DNA of 64,000 bases from the NCBI RefSeq assembly GCF_005239225.2, contig NC_133298.1, positions 4,774,001-4,838,000 on the forward strand. Direction: 5' to 3'. Each line of letters opens with the position of its first letter. Within the stretch, counting starts at the first letter, position 1. The stretch is from Populus alba (Eukaryota > Streptophyta > Magnoliopsida > Malpighiales > Salicaceae). This document shows, piece by piece, positions 22,297-33,430 of the stretch. A program made the position numbers and the translations under genes. The notes under the pieces are model-generated. The model was not told the origin of the DNA. It searched no databases and saw nothing but the letters and a program-made list of their open reading frames with translations.

Positions 22297-24988
22297 CTAA
22301 CAAACTTGAGCATCCCAGACAACTTCCACTGACCAGGCTGCCAAATTACACATGCGAATGCCCAAAAGAAACGAAAACGAGAAGAAAAAATGACCTGAAT
22401 ATCTACGTGAAGATCCATTGACATTCATAGATACAAGCCTTCTTTCTGGGCCCAAAGACAATATTTCCTGCATCCTTTCTGGCCAATCCGAATTTAACCT
22501 ACGAGCAAAGTCCTCAACCTCCCTGTATTATAGAAAATTAAAAGAGAAGTTGTGAATCTGAATCAGAGAGCGCTAAGAATCCTCTCTCTCCTCCTAAGAA
22601 ATATATAGTTTAACAAACTTTTGCAGTCTAAAATATACTGCTGTTTCAACAGTGTCAAAATTCCACATGAAATGCTGCTAGTAACAAGATACAAATTGAA
22701 CTCATTGACTGAATCAGATAATCAAGCATTATAATTAACCTGTCAAGTTCCTCCATCTTTGCAGGATCTAAATCATCATCAATGCCAGCATCATCAAAGT
22801 CTTGAGAATTTGAAGTTCTACTAGGAGAGGCTGCCAAAATATCGCTAACCTCATCATCAGGGCAAGCAGAAGGGAGAGTGTCTGACTCCTAGGAAATCAA
22901 CCAACAACAGCGAAGTAGCAATGAGAGAAAAGCACCCTTCACAGTGCCAATAAGATAATCATGACATGCAAAACTAAATATGACACAATTACTGCAAAGC
23001 AATTCCATGAAGCAATGAAATGTGCGAGAGAAGATCGAGAAAGAAATTGAAACCTTCTTTTGGTTTTCATTTGAATTGTTTGAGGAGGAATCTTTTGATT
23101 GATCTTTTTTTCTCCGGTTTTTCTTTTTATTCTTACTTGTTCTACACCCCTTTGAATCTGCAAATGGTAGCGCATTTGATAAGTTTCCAAAAACAGAAGA
23201 TGCTTTAAAAGATAACTATTTAAGTACTGATTCACTCTAACATTTGTAGAAGCCATATACTGAGCACGAATATAATTAAAAAGTCTGAAGCGACTGAAGA
23301 AACCTGTTGTTATCAAGTGCTATCGATTTGGTAAGAAGATGGTGCTAGCCATCTTCAACAGGATAATGAAGAAACATCCACACACATACCTCCATCTGCA
23401 CCATTTATAAATGATAGGAGATCCTCAACTGAGCGGTCATCTGCACGCTCCTCCTCAACCTCAACATCCTAGAACATGTGAAAAATCCATTTGCTATTAT
23501 TACAAGATCCATTTGCAGGTATGAGGAATTGAATACTATAATGATTGTAGAGAAATTAAAACCACACAATTAAGAGATGCACCAACAGAAACAAAACAAA
23601 AATCAGCCAAATGATATGAATACATAAAATGTTGTCCTTGGGAAAGCTGGAAAAAAAAAGTAACAACCTTCAATTTTTCTCTCTCTTTTAATTCTTTCCG
23701 CTTTCTTGCATATAATCGATTTAGAAGCCGGATTCGTGGGTCATCAGTGATGTTTCTAAGAGGCTCCAATTTTTCTTCCTGGAGAAAACCAAATCTACAT
23801 GAAAAAATACCCACACAGGCTAAAGAAATAAAGCATTGACTTATTATTGGCAGCACCTCTGTGAGATCATCGGGCAAATGAAATGTTTCACGTATCTCCT
23901 CGGGAGTTTTCCCTTCAATAATTCGAGCAAGCGCACGGCTTGTAAGATCAACCAAAGGTTTCAACTGGAGGCTGTCTGCAGCAGATGTCAACTCACATAA
24001 TCTTTTTGTATCCATCCGAATGAACTTTTCATCAAAAGTTTTTCGCTCCTAGAAAAAGAATGAGCAAGTAAAAATAACATTACTACCCAACTTGGCCATC
24101 CACAAGCTATGCTGTCCATCTCCCCACCCCATCCTCCAACACACACACACACACACACACACACCCACTCCAAAAGAAAAAATCTAATATGAGATGATGG
24201 CATTTCTCTAATCCCTAAAATTCCAGAGTTCTGGGAAGTGATAGCATCTGAGAAAGCAGAAGAATTACAGGATCTGAAAAAGTAGAGAAGAAAATGAAAA
24301 AAACAAGTCAGACCTTATTAGAGCGACCCGGTACTTGATGAAACCGGCAGTAATCAAGTATTAAGCCCAAAATGGCAGGATTCACTCGTTGAGGAAGTGA
24401 TATAGCATAATTCTTGGACGATCCCATGCCCGTTTGCATAATTTCTCGGCATATCATGGGGCAAAACATGGCTACCTCTTCTTCTACTTGTTGGATAGAA
24501 CCATCAGCAGTTTGGAGCCAAATGTAAGACTTCATCTTCACACAGAAAACCCCAACAAAATTTAAGAAAGAACGCAATAAAAAGGCAAATTAAAGCTACA
24601 AATGAACAAATAAAAGAAAGGGGAAAAAAAGAAAAGCTTGATGCCAGTACTGCATATCCAGAAATTAAAATTCCAGCAGTTCCTTTTTCACCCAATTTTA
24701 AACAAACCTCAACTACTGAACAACCTTTATACAATCATATTTCTCAACCCTAAAAGTTTTCCAATTTCAACCTACTGCGTAACTATTCATCAAACAAACA
24801 AATTGCCAATAAAGATGCATATGTTACCAACAACAAGCCAATTAAAGAAGGAGAAATATGATCTACATCTATACAAATCAATTTAAAAGGAACACAAAAT
24901 AAAGCTAATTAAAACAGAAAAAAAACTATTTACACAACTATGTAAGACATACCTGGGGTTTCACTACAGCCATTCCAGCTTCTGACAT
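22297..24988 (-). CDS. ASK21: SKP1-like protein 21 (ASK20/ASK21 type)
   Basis: Minus-strand exons: 24988-24953, 24535-24314, 24048-23857, 23778-23668, 23468-23390, 23157-23054, 22888-22740 and 22522-22297, giving about 372 aa. The SKP1 fold is clear. The N-terminal BTB/POZ-like half has SYIWLQTADGSIQQVEEEVA and ISLPQRVNPAILGLILDYC. The F-box-binding half contains LCELTSAADSLQLKPLVDLT, followed by ALARIIEGKTPEEIRETFHL and then LPDDLTEEEKLEPL. Unlike ordinary SKP1 (about 160 aa), it carries a C-terminal extension with KRKELKEREKLK, a Lys/Asn-rich stretch, and an acidic DDAGIDDDLDPAKMEELDREVEDF-like segment, as in Arabidopsis SKP1-like protein 21. Its role is as an adaptor in SCF ubiquitin ligases. 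A short 5' UTR exon ends at a donor near 25842. The last exon's end is uncertain: read-through gives a stop at 22297, but splicing near 22385-22400 would give a shorter tail closer to the family length. Confidence 0.87.
24133..24164. repeat. (AC)n microsatellite
   Basis: About 14 AC units in an intron of the SKP1-like 21 gene. Confidence 0.95.
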
Positions 24989-27189
24989 CTGGTAAAAACT
25001 GTAAAAAACTTATTAATACTAATTGAGAGCTTGCACCTATGGTTTTAAAAACAAGAAAGAAGCGAAGGAAATAAAAGTTGTGTCCTCGTCAGAATGTTAA
25101 CTTCTTCAGATGCACATAGGCTCTGTATCAATGCTTCCCAAAATGACCCTTTGTTGAATCCCAACGACATGAATATCAGCATATTCTTATCAACAAAACT
25201 TCCTTGAATCATGAAAAAAAAAAAAAAAGAGAAGCAAGCATCATGTGATGTTATCTTAATTGAACAAATGGCAGTAACCAGTGAAAAGATTTACTATAAA
25301 TCAAATTTCTCTCCAATTTCTTAATCTCCAGATCTTTATTAAAAAGATAACCAAGAATTCACCACAAAAAAAAAAAGTTGCCTAAGCTCGTCTAGAACAG
25401 GAGCTTATAAAATGAAAACTATACATTCAGTAATAAAGAAAAAAACCCGTCCATTCGTCCATTTTTGTTAACGAAGGAAGCATACAAGCTTTGCCGCAAT
25501 AAAAATGTAGAGAGGAAAAGGAACAGGAGAATGTCCAACACCTAAGCTAGTGATAAATTCAATTTCATATTTTTAACAATTGCATGAAGAATCATTAAAA
25601 ACAAACAGAGAGTTGCATCTCTTCCTTTCAAGAAAACTTCACTGTCTGTTAAAAACAACCTCAAGAAAAGACCGAGTTCGAACTGGTGAATACAAATTCA
25701 ATTTCCAACACTAAAAATCGGATAAAAATAAGAAAAAAAAATTCAAAATTCAATCAAAATAAGCTTCAATACAAATGGAAAGCAATAACATTCATCAATG
25801 GATTAAATTCAAGAGATGGAGAATGGAGTTTCTAGCTTACCTTGAGTGGGAGAATTCAAGAGATTATGGAAAAATGTTTAGACATTTAGGGTTTTGGGTT
25901 GCATTCTTTTTCTTTTTAAAAAAGATTTTAGCTTAGGGTTTATTTTTGGTATTTAAAGTTTTTTGTTTTTTTAATTTCTGGTGTTCATTTCTCTTTTGTT
26001 GTTCTTTCTTTCTCTTTTGTTTATGGTGAGCTGCGTGTTGGGTGGTGCACGTGACTTCTATCAAGAAGATGGTCTGCCTCTCACGTGACTCCCTCTCGTT
26101 CTCTCAGTTAGTTTTAGTTAGGGTTTCAACATTGTGCTTTTTTTAGTTTTAACTGCAGCTGTCTGGTTTCTTACCTTGACTGGGCTTACAATTTATATGA
26201 CAGCCTTGGTTCCTTCCGTTGGCCGTTGGGTTCACTTCTAACGACCGGTCCATCAGCATGTTTCCATTATTACCCCTCCCAGATTTCTTATTTACGTTCT
26301 CTCTTGTTTTGTACGGTCGATTTGTATTTTCCTCATCAGCTCTCAAATATCAAAATAATATTTATTTATTCTTACCTAATTTCACATGCCTTGCCCATAA
26401 ATGTTAAGATTGGTATTAGAATTAGAAGAATTCATCAGCATGTTGACATTAATGTCTATGCCAAATTACACCTATTTTCATATTAGTTTAAAATCGAATT
26501 CTTTTTATGATTTAAATTGACATACCACGTGTGTTAAGGTTTGAGTTTTTTTTTAACGAGAAGCTTTAATGAATTAAAATTAAATATATTTTTGGATGTC
26601 TTTTATAAACAAGCCAGCCTATTCATCATTGATGCGTGCGTGTTCAAATATGCAATATATTTTTCCAATAATATTTGATTAATTTCGAGGAAAATTTAAT
26701 CTTTCGACGGATCATGCAGAATGTAGCTTTCTCTTTGCTTTTCCTGCTGTAGATTACATCGTATGTGCCTTTTTTTTTTTATTCAGTGGGGTTGGAAGGC
26801 TAAGACTTTTTAATGGATTGGTTTTGAGCTTGATGGGTTCTAGAGTACATTATTTACATATTTGGAAATACAAATGGGCATAGAGATGGATGCATGCTTG
26901 TAACTCGTAACTCCCAGCCAAAAATGGTGCCCCAATAACATCCTAATTACCTTGACAGATTAATTAAATTGCCAATTTAAGTAGAAACGACAGCGTACGG
27001 AAGTGGCGGTTTTCGTGGTGCCAAATAAAGGATGGTGGCTGGCTTGGCGGCTGGCAGTTGGCAGCAGCGTGGCCATGGACTTTTTATCTCTTTGCTCCAC
27101 CACAGCACTAGTCATTAGTCAAGAAAGATTGATGCTGTCCTGTTATTGTATACTCTGCCACTTAGCTGAGTTTAGGTCATCTAACCATC
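24989..27189. promoter_or_regulatory. 5' UTR intron of the SKP1-like gene and divergent promoter region with paired G-boxes
   Basis: 24989-25842 is the probable 5' UTR intron of the minus-strand SKP1-like gene; the donor complement CTTACCTTGAG lies at about 25838-25848. AAACCCTAA-type (telobox-like) motifs on the minus strand occur between 25880 and 25945. Two CACGTG G-boxes at 26048 and 26082, both CACGTGAC, lie between the divergent SKP1-like and TIC32 genes. 26400-27150 is AT-rich intergenic DNA with no gene seen. Confidence 0.5.
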
Positions 27190-30100
27190 ATGTGGTTGTT
27201 TAACAGGAAAGGATCATCTGGGTTCTCTTCGTCTTCCACGGCTGAGGAAGTCACTCATGGGGTCGATGCCTCTGGCCTCACTGCCATTGTTACAGGTCTT
27301 AGATGCTCTTTTCTGTTTGAATTATGATTGTCTTGTCTTGTACTTATTGGATGCAAAAAGTATAAGGGATAGATTGGTTCTTATCTGAATTTATTAGGTT
27401 TAGTACGTCCAGAGTCCATTTTGATAGATGAAAGAGACGGTAATTTAATAAACTAACAAATGTCTCCATGTTCGACAGGCCTTTCCATCTTTCTATGGTT
27501 ATACATAGGATCTCTTAGTGATACATTGCCATCTTAATTATAGCTCTCAAGTTTTACTTCTCTTCTATGCTGTCCCGTTTGTGATTAATGATGTTAATTC
27601 ATGTAGCACTTGGTGCAAATTTGGGGTGATTTTTGAAAATTTCAATAAGATTTATTAGGATGAAATTGCGGTAAAGGTTTGTGTTTCTGTAGATATTCAG
27701 GAATCATGATTCTATCTTACAGAATTCAGATTCCATCTTGTGCCCTTTAGTTGTGGTATTTGTATGGTGAGACAATACCCAAAAAGCCTTAGTTATTTGC
27801 AAGTTCATTTCATTTGCTAGTATATAATGCTAGAACTGATAGCATCTGAGGGATAACTGACAGGGTTTTAGGATCTATTTCTTCACAATTCTATGAAATG
27901 AATACACTTGCACGTCTTTGGAAAGATTACAAAACCTTTATTGCGGAGAATGTAAATCTATCTACATGCTTTATGATTAATGGGTATATTCTATAGCTTC
28001 TTATTGTTGACTGCAAGTATTGCACAGATTTTCTTGTGTTCAGGACATTCAATAATTTGTATTTGCACTATGAACTGACAAGCATCCTCTGATTTTAGGA
28101 GCATCTAGTGGTATTGGCATTGAGACTGCACGAGTTCTTGCATTGCGTGGTGTCCATGTTATTATGGGTGTCAGGAATATGGCTGCTGGAAGAGATGTCA
28201 AAGAAGCAATAGTTAAGGAAATACCCTCGGCCAAAGTTGATGCCATGGAATTGGACCTAAGTTCTCTGGTATCTGTGAGGAATTTTGCATCGGATTTCAA
28301 TTCCTCTGGTCATCCATTGAACCTCTTAATGTAAGGAAAAATAAAGAATCCTAATGATTGAACGATATGGCCTGTGTTCATGCATCAATAGCTTTCATAG
28401 TGTAGCCTGAGCCTTCTCAATCTACTGAATTATAGAAAAATGAATGATTTTATCTTCTCTATTGTAAGTAACAATGCAGGAATCATGGCGCCACCATTCA
28501 TGCTCTCCAAGGACAACTTGGAGCTACAGTTTGCAACAAATTACCTGGGTACTAGTATTATTATTTTTTATAGAAAAATCCCAATTTAATTATTTCTTAT
28601 CCAAAAAACGAGTTGACTAAGTCATTTTCTCTTAATACTTTCCACAGGACATTTTCTTTTGGCAAATCTTTTGTTGGATACCATGAAGAAAACAGCACGT
28701 GAAAGTAACAGAGAAGGAAGAATTATAAATGTTTCCTCAGAGTTTCACCGTTACCCATATCCTGAAGGGATTCGTTTTGATAAAATCAATGATCAGTCAG
28801 GGTAACACTATAATTACTCAGAATTGCATTAATTTCTAATCTTGGAAGCATACTAGTCAGCAAACAGGATTACAGTGTCCATAATTTGATATACTTATTT
28901 TTAAACATGCCTACTCCCAGGATATTGGCAGGTGCATTTTAGGTCTTTCAATTTTCTGAAGACCAACGTTTTTTTATATTTATTCTGCTTAAATGATGAA
29001 ATAAATCTTATGTCCTTAAAGTGAAATCTGAACCTGCAGAACAAAGTTGATGAAGTAAAGATAATTCTCTTAGTGCTATGCATGGAGAATATATGCATGT
29101 GATACTTCGAGCTGTCTTTAGTTTTTTAAACTATTGTGCATGCTTCATATGATTTAGCTGAAGGCCTTTCAGATCCCCATGATTTGTGATTGAACATTTT
29201 ATCAGAAAACATGAATACTTAATAGCTAATAGCTTATCATATGTCAGTTTTTAGGCAGTTTTGTGTGTTTGTATGATGTGATTCACAAGACATAATTGTT
29301 AAATGTAGTATGACTTTTTTTTATTGAAATAACCTTCATAAAACATCTCAGTTTCTTCCAGTATCATGTGTAAGCTCTTAAATCATGAAACTCTAACGGC
29401 ATTCTCAACATGCATTGAATTTGATGCATGCTATTCAGTACGTTTGATTTGTTACTTGATATAATCTTGCTATTTCATATCGATCTCGAATGGAGGATTT
29501 TAATTGTGTCTATGATTGCTCTTGTAAAGGTATAAAAAATTCCAGGCATATGGCCAATCCAAGCTTGCTAATGTGCTGCATGCTAACGAACTCATGAGAC
29601 GATTCAAGGTATCTGGTCTTCTTTTTGATAACAGGGTCACAGGAAGTACTTGATGGTGAAAAGAGAGAGTCGATATATTCTCTTATGGATACGGACAAAC
29701 ATTTATTTTTAGCCACAATAAGATTCGAACCATTCTTTTCTGGAAAAAAAAAAAAAAAAAACCTCTAACTGCTTGTAGATGATAACCTACACTATATCTG
29801 TGCATGGATAGATATGATGTTAAGGGTAATCAGTTACAATGTTGGTTGTTTTGATAATCAGGAGGATGGAGTAAACATTACTGCAAATTCACTGCATCCT
29901 GGAGTAATCGCCACCAATCTTTTCCGTCATAATACAAGTCTTGCTGATGACAATCCCATAAGAGGTTTCACATTTTGACCATGTTATCTTTTGGGTCCTG
30001 CTTCTCTGGACCGAGTCCTAAATTCAAGAGCAAAATAGTTTCTTAACTCTAGTTCTTTTGATTTAATTCAGTCTTCCTTGAGTCGGCTGCCAGGCTTGTT

Positions 30101-30428
30101 CTAAAAAATGTCCAGCAGGTGAGCTAGCTGCCTTCCATAATAAAACTCCTAAAGCACTTAGTTTGTTTACAAAGTTCCCTAAACTAAATACCTTTATTGC
30201 ATAAAAGCCTACTAATTCTTTGTTTCCTTTCACATTTCATTTTTTTTTTCTTGAATTTGATTGCAGGGTGCTGCAACAACGTGCTATGTGGCATTGAATC
30301 CACAAGTAAAGGGCGTAAGTGGTGAATATTTTTCAGGTTGTAATTTGGCCAAAGCATCCTCAATGGCTAAAGATGCTGAGTTAGCAAAGAAACTTTGGGA
30401 TTTCAGCATGAATTTGGTTAATAAATGA
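27190..30428 (+). CDS. TIC32: Short-chain dehydrogenase, TIC32-type
   Basis: Exons: 27190-27295, 28099-28330, 28469-28548, 28648-28801, 29530-29608, 29862-29964, 30072-30118 and 30267-30428, giving 320 aa. This is a classical SDR Rossmann fold: the cofactor motif TGASSGIG spans residues 35-42, NNAG is at 114-117, the catalytic Ser lies in INVSSEF (169/170), and Y198-x3-K202 (YGQSK) is present. The sequence, length and N-terminal MWLFNRKG match plant TIC32 and its paralogues (NADPH-dependent dehydrogenases at the chloroplast inner envelope translocon, reported to bind calmodulin through the C-terminal part). Its role in redox regulation of import is family knowledge. A close but broken copy lies just downstream on the same strand. 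Confidence 0.9.
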
Positions 30429-30934
30429 TGCATACAAGTTTCTATATTTCCAAAATAATGTATTATATTTGAGAGGGATTCTTGTATCTGAAAAAGATGA
30501 GGGTCTGTTTTATTTGCCATATGGTCTTTGATATCAATGTTTTATTATGACCATGCACTTGAGGAATACTACTTTCTCAAGAAGAAGAATTTTACGGAAT
30601 GCCATTTGTGTTTCATTTTGGAAAAGGAATCAGTCAAGAGATGCCCTCCCCTTTCCTTCCCTAAACTCTTAACTGTACAAAGCTGAAAATTATCAGACAT
30701 GATCTCAGCAACTAACCTTAATGAGCTTGCATGCATCGAGATCATTGGTTGAACTAAATTGGCTTCATGGGCAGACCTAGTTTCCATGGACAGGACTGGG
30801 CCCCTCGCTTTAGCTCGTAACAGAAATGAAATGGATAAACCACCACTGTCCACTGACCTTTGGGGAGTGCAACCACAAAGAAAGGGCTTCTGCAGAAGGT
30901 GTGGGAATGACAAGAGAGAAAAATTGAGCAAAAA
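30429..30934. other. Gap between TIC32 and its pseudogene copy
   Basis: TIC32 3' UTR to about 30550, then about 380 bases of unassigned sequence. An open frame from 30759 on + runs into the pseudogene, but its first 55 or so codons do not resemble TIC32. Confidence 0.4.
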
Positions 30935-31008
30935 AGGAGCACCTGGGTTCTCAGCTTCTTCCACAGCTGCAAAAGTTGCACAATGGATTGATGGCTCTGG
31001 TCTTACTG

Positions 31009-32235
31009 TGTTAAGAACTCTGTAGTTTGAGAAGAAAGTAACAGAAGAAGTAAAGAGAATTTCAGTGTAATGCAAAAACTGGACTTTCTTATTTCTTCAC
31101 CATCAGAATTACTTTATTTATACAATCCTTTCTCAAATTTCCAACCATTAACTAACTTCTAATTGAATTCTAACTGCTGCCTAACTCCTTGCCAACTAAC
31201 TCATTGCCATGTGTGCAGTGTGCAGTGGGGGGCAAAAAAATTTAAATGAGTAGGCAAATTGGTAATAAATGCTTGATATTATATATTATATAGATATGTG
31301 TTATATATAGAGAAATCAATTTGAAATACATGTTCTAACTCATGTCAAACAAAATTAATTTAAGAATATTTTTAAAATAAAAAAAATATATTATAATTAT
31401 TCTTTTCGAGTTTTTATATTTTGAAATTACTTTATAATGATTTTATTCTTAATTTCATTAAAGATGTTTTTTCTCAATATATACAATTAAACTTTCATTC
31501 ATCTATTTCTAAATCTTTCAAGGAGTAGTGAAATATTGGCAACAATTTTTTTGGATTTGTTATTTTATACAAGTGGGTTAAATATAAATATTAATATATT
31601 ATTTTTTATTGTATCCCTAATTTTTTAAGTTATTCAGTATTTTATTTTTAATCACTAGTAAGTTGATCACATTATTTTTCATATGAAATTCATAACAAAT
31701 TACATATTAATTCATTAAAACTTATTTCAATTCATATTCATATGCATCTAATATTATCCAAACACATATTAATTTAACAAATCTATAAAATTATCATAAA
31801 ATCTAATATTTTTAATAACTAATTAGTAAGAAATAAAAATAAAATTAGACAATGAAATAAATAGAAAAAATAAAGGAAACTCATCTAAAACATCAAATAT
31901 AAAGTATAAAAGATTACTTAACTAATTAATAATTTAGGACTTGAAGAGAAATTTTATAGAAGAAAGAGAGGTATGAATAATAATTTTTTTTTATCAATTA
32001 GTAGTTAATAAAAAAAACGTCTTAAGTTATTATATTAAAATTCTAATATAAAAAATATTTATAAAAAAAAAAAAAAGATTAAGGGGACTCCGCCACTGCT
32101 CGTGTGATTCCCTTCTAACTGCTAACTGCTAACTGCTGCTTCCTGTTACTGGTACTGCTGGCTGCTGTTTTTGTAAACAAGGTTGCTTGCTTCTTTCAAT
32201 CTTTGCTCCTGACAATCAATCCAAGTCTTGGAACA
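31009..32235 (-). mobile_element. Solo LTR (Copia-like), inserted in the TIC32 pseudogene
   Basis: It starts TGTTAAGAAC and ends GGAACA, with flanking TACTG (31004-31008) and CACTG (32236-32240), a 5-bp target duplication with one mismatch. Removing it restores the TIC32-like ACT GCC ATT ATC ACT GG reading (TAIITG). On the minus strand it contains TTGTATAAATAAAG, a promoter-like TATA box in the position expected inside an LTR. No gag/pol sequence is present, so it is a solo LTR. The LTR itself is only about 350 bp; the rest is a nested element at 31223-32098. Confidence 0.7.
31223..32098. mobile_element. hAT-like non-autonomous element nested in the solo LTR
   Basis: The ends are CAGTGG (31223) and CCACTG (32098), an inverted pair; the right end read inward is CAGTGGCGGAGTC, resembling the CAGNGGCGGA ends common in plant hAT elements. 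The interior is about 880 bp of very AT-rich DNA with no transposase. Flanking 8-mers GCAGTGTG and CTCGTGTG share 5 of 8 positions and could be a decayed hAT target duplication. Confidence 0.5.
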
Positions 32236-32745
32236 CACTGCCATTATCACTGGTCAAGTTTTTTTCTCCTCCCAAAAATAAGTGATCTTTTGAAAGCAAA
32301 GGCATTGGTGAAAAGTTCTTTTAACTGATGACCATTGATGTTATTCTGCTGCAAGAGCATCAAGTGGGATTGGAGCAGAAACAGAACGTTTATGTAGTCA
32401 TGGGGAGGTGCAGGAAGCAATGGACCAAGGGAAATCCTACTGCCATGGAATTGTTTTTAAGCACAATGGCATCAGTTGAGAAATTTGCAGCAGACTTTCA
32501 AGTCCATGAATCTTCCCTTACACCTTCTCATGTAAGTTAATTGGATAACAGGAAAAATGACTTTCATTTTGACTAATATTTTCATTTTGCTTACGTTGAG
32601 CAGCTTTTATTGTTTTTACTTGGTGAAAAATCTTTACCGAATGCAGATATTCATTTGTTAGTAACAACGCAGGAATCAGAGCAACACCATTCATGCTTTC
32701 TAAAGACAAACAAAAACTTCAATTCGCTACATCATTTGAATGGCT

Positions 32746-33430
32746 TCGTAACTCATGATACCTTATTATTCAGTAAATTGATGGGAACTAGAAAATACAG
32801 AAATCGCTGGATTAGATTCTTTTCAGTTACTCGTGGTAATGTACGTACAAGTAAATCAGTTTGAACGACAACAGTTAATCTGCCCCAGCATAAACCATTG
32901 CACGAAACAGATATGCACAGGCTCGTCAAATCCACATCTGCCTGGTAAACAAATTTCTGATCCCAGTTCATTTCATCTTCTGTACAGCCGTTTCAGACCA
33001 AGAAAAATAATAATTGTACTTGCTACCTTAATCTTTGTTTTTCTTCTATACCATGATCTAAAAGAATATACAGTTCTCAATGCCATGAATAATTTCCTTA
33101 CTCAAGGAACTGCCATACAATGGATCATCAGAGGCCACACCGTGCAAGGGGGGGAATGTATCCCTTATCTTAATTCAGTCAAGTGCTAGAAAGATTTGCG
33201 CTGCTTGTCATGCATGGATCCAAATGCACAAGGTTGGAACTACACTGACCAGTCTGCCCCCAGCCACTTCATCACCTTAAACCTTATTCCACATTTCCTA
33301 CCCCTTATTGAACATGCTAGTTTTCCTCAGCTGTTAATGTCATGAATAAAAAATCATATAGAACCAAAATGACCATCTCAAAACCTTGAAAGCTTGCTTT
33401 GATCCGTCAGTCCACAACCAATTTATTAGA
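32746..33430. other. Region between the TIC32 pseudogene and the YODA 3' end
   Basis: No recognisable coding sequence. The right part (about 33200-33430) is the probable 3' UTR of the minus-strand YODA gene. Confidence 0.4.

Larger units (their letters stand above)
30935..32745 (+). pseudogene. Broken TIC32 paralogue
   Basis: Remnants of TIC32 exons 1-3 occur in the right order and strand. The exon 1-like part is 30935-31008 (GFSASSTAAKVAQWIDGSGL, against [20 protein letters not shown] in the intact gene), continued after an insertion at 32241-32254 (rest of TAIITG). The exon 2-like part is about 32355-32532: ASSGIGAETER, then VVMG, then TAMEL and SVEKFAADF with internal deletions. The exon 3-like part is about 32662-32745 (NNAGIRATPFMLSKDK and LQFAT). 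Frames shift between parts, intron 1 is shortened to about 100 bases, and exons 4-8, including the catalytic YxxxK part, are not recognisable. No function is expected at the protein level. Confidence 0.85.

Noticed and set aside
30569..31075. 168-codon open frame on - antisense to the TIC32 pseudogene start
   Set aside because: Crosses the left border of the solo LTR, so it cannot be an old gene; no family motif.
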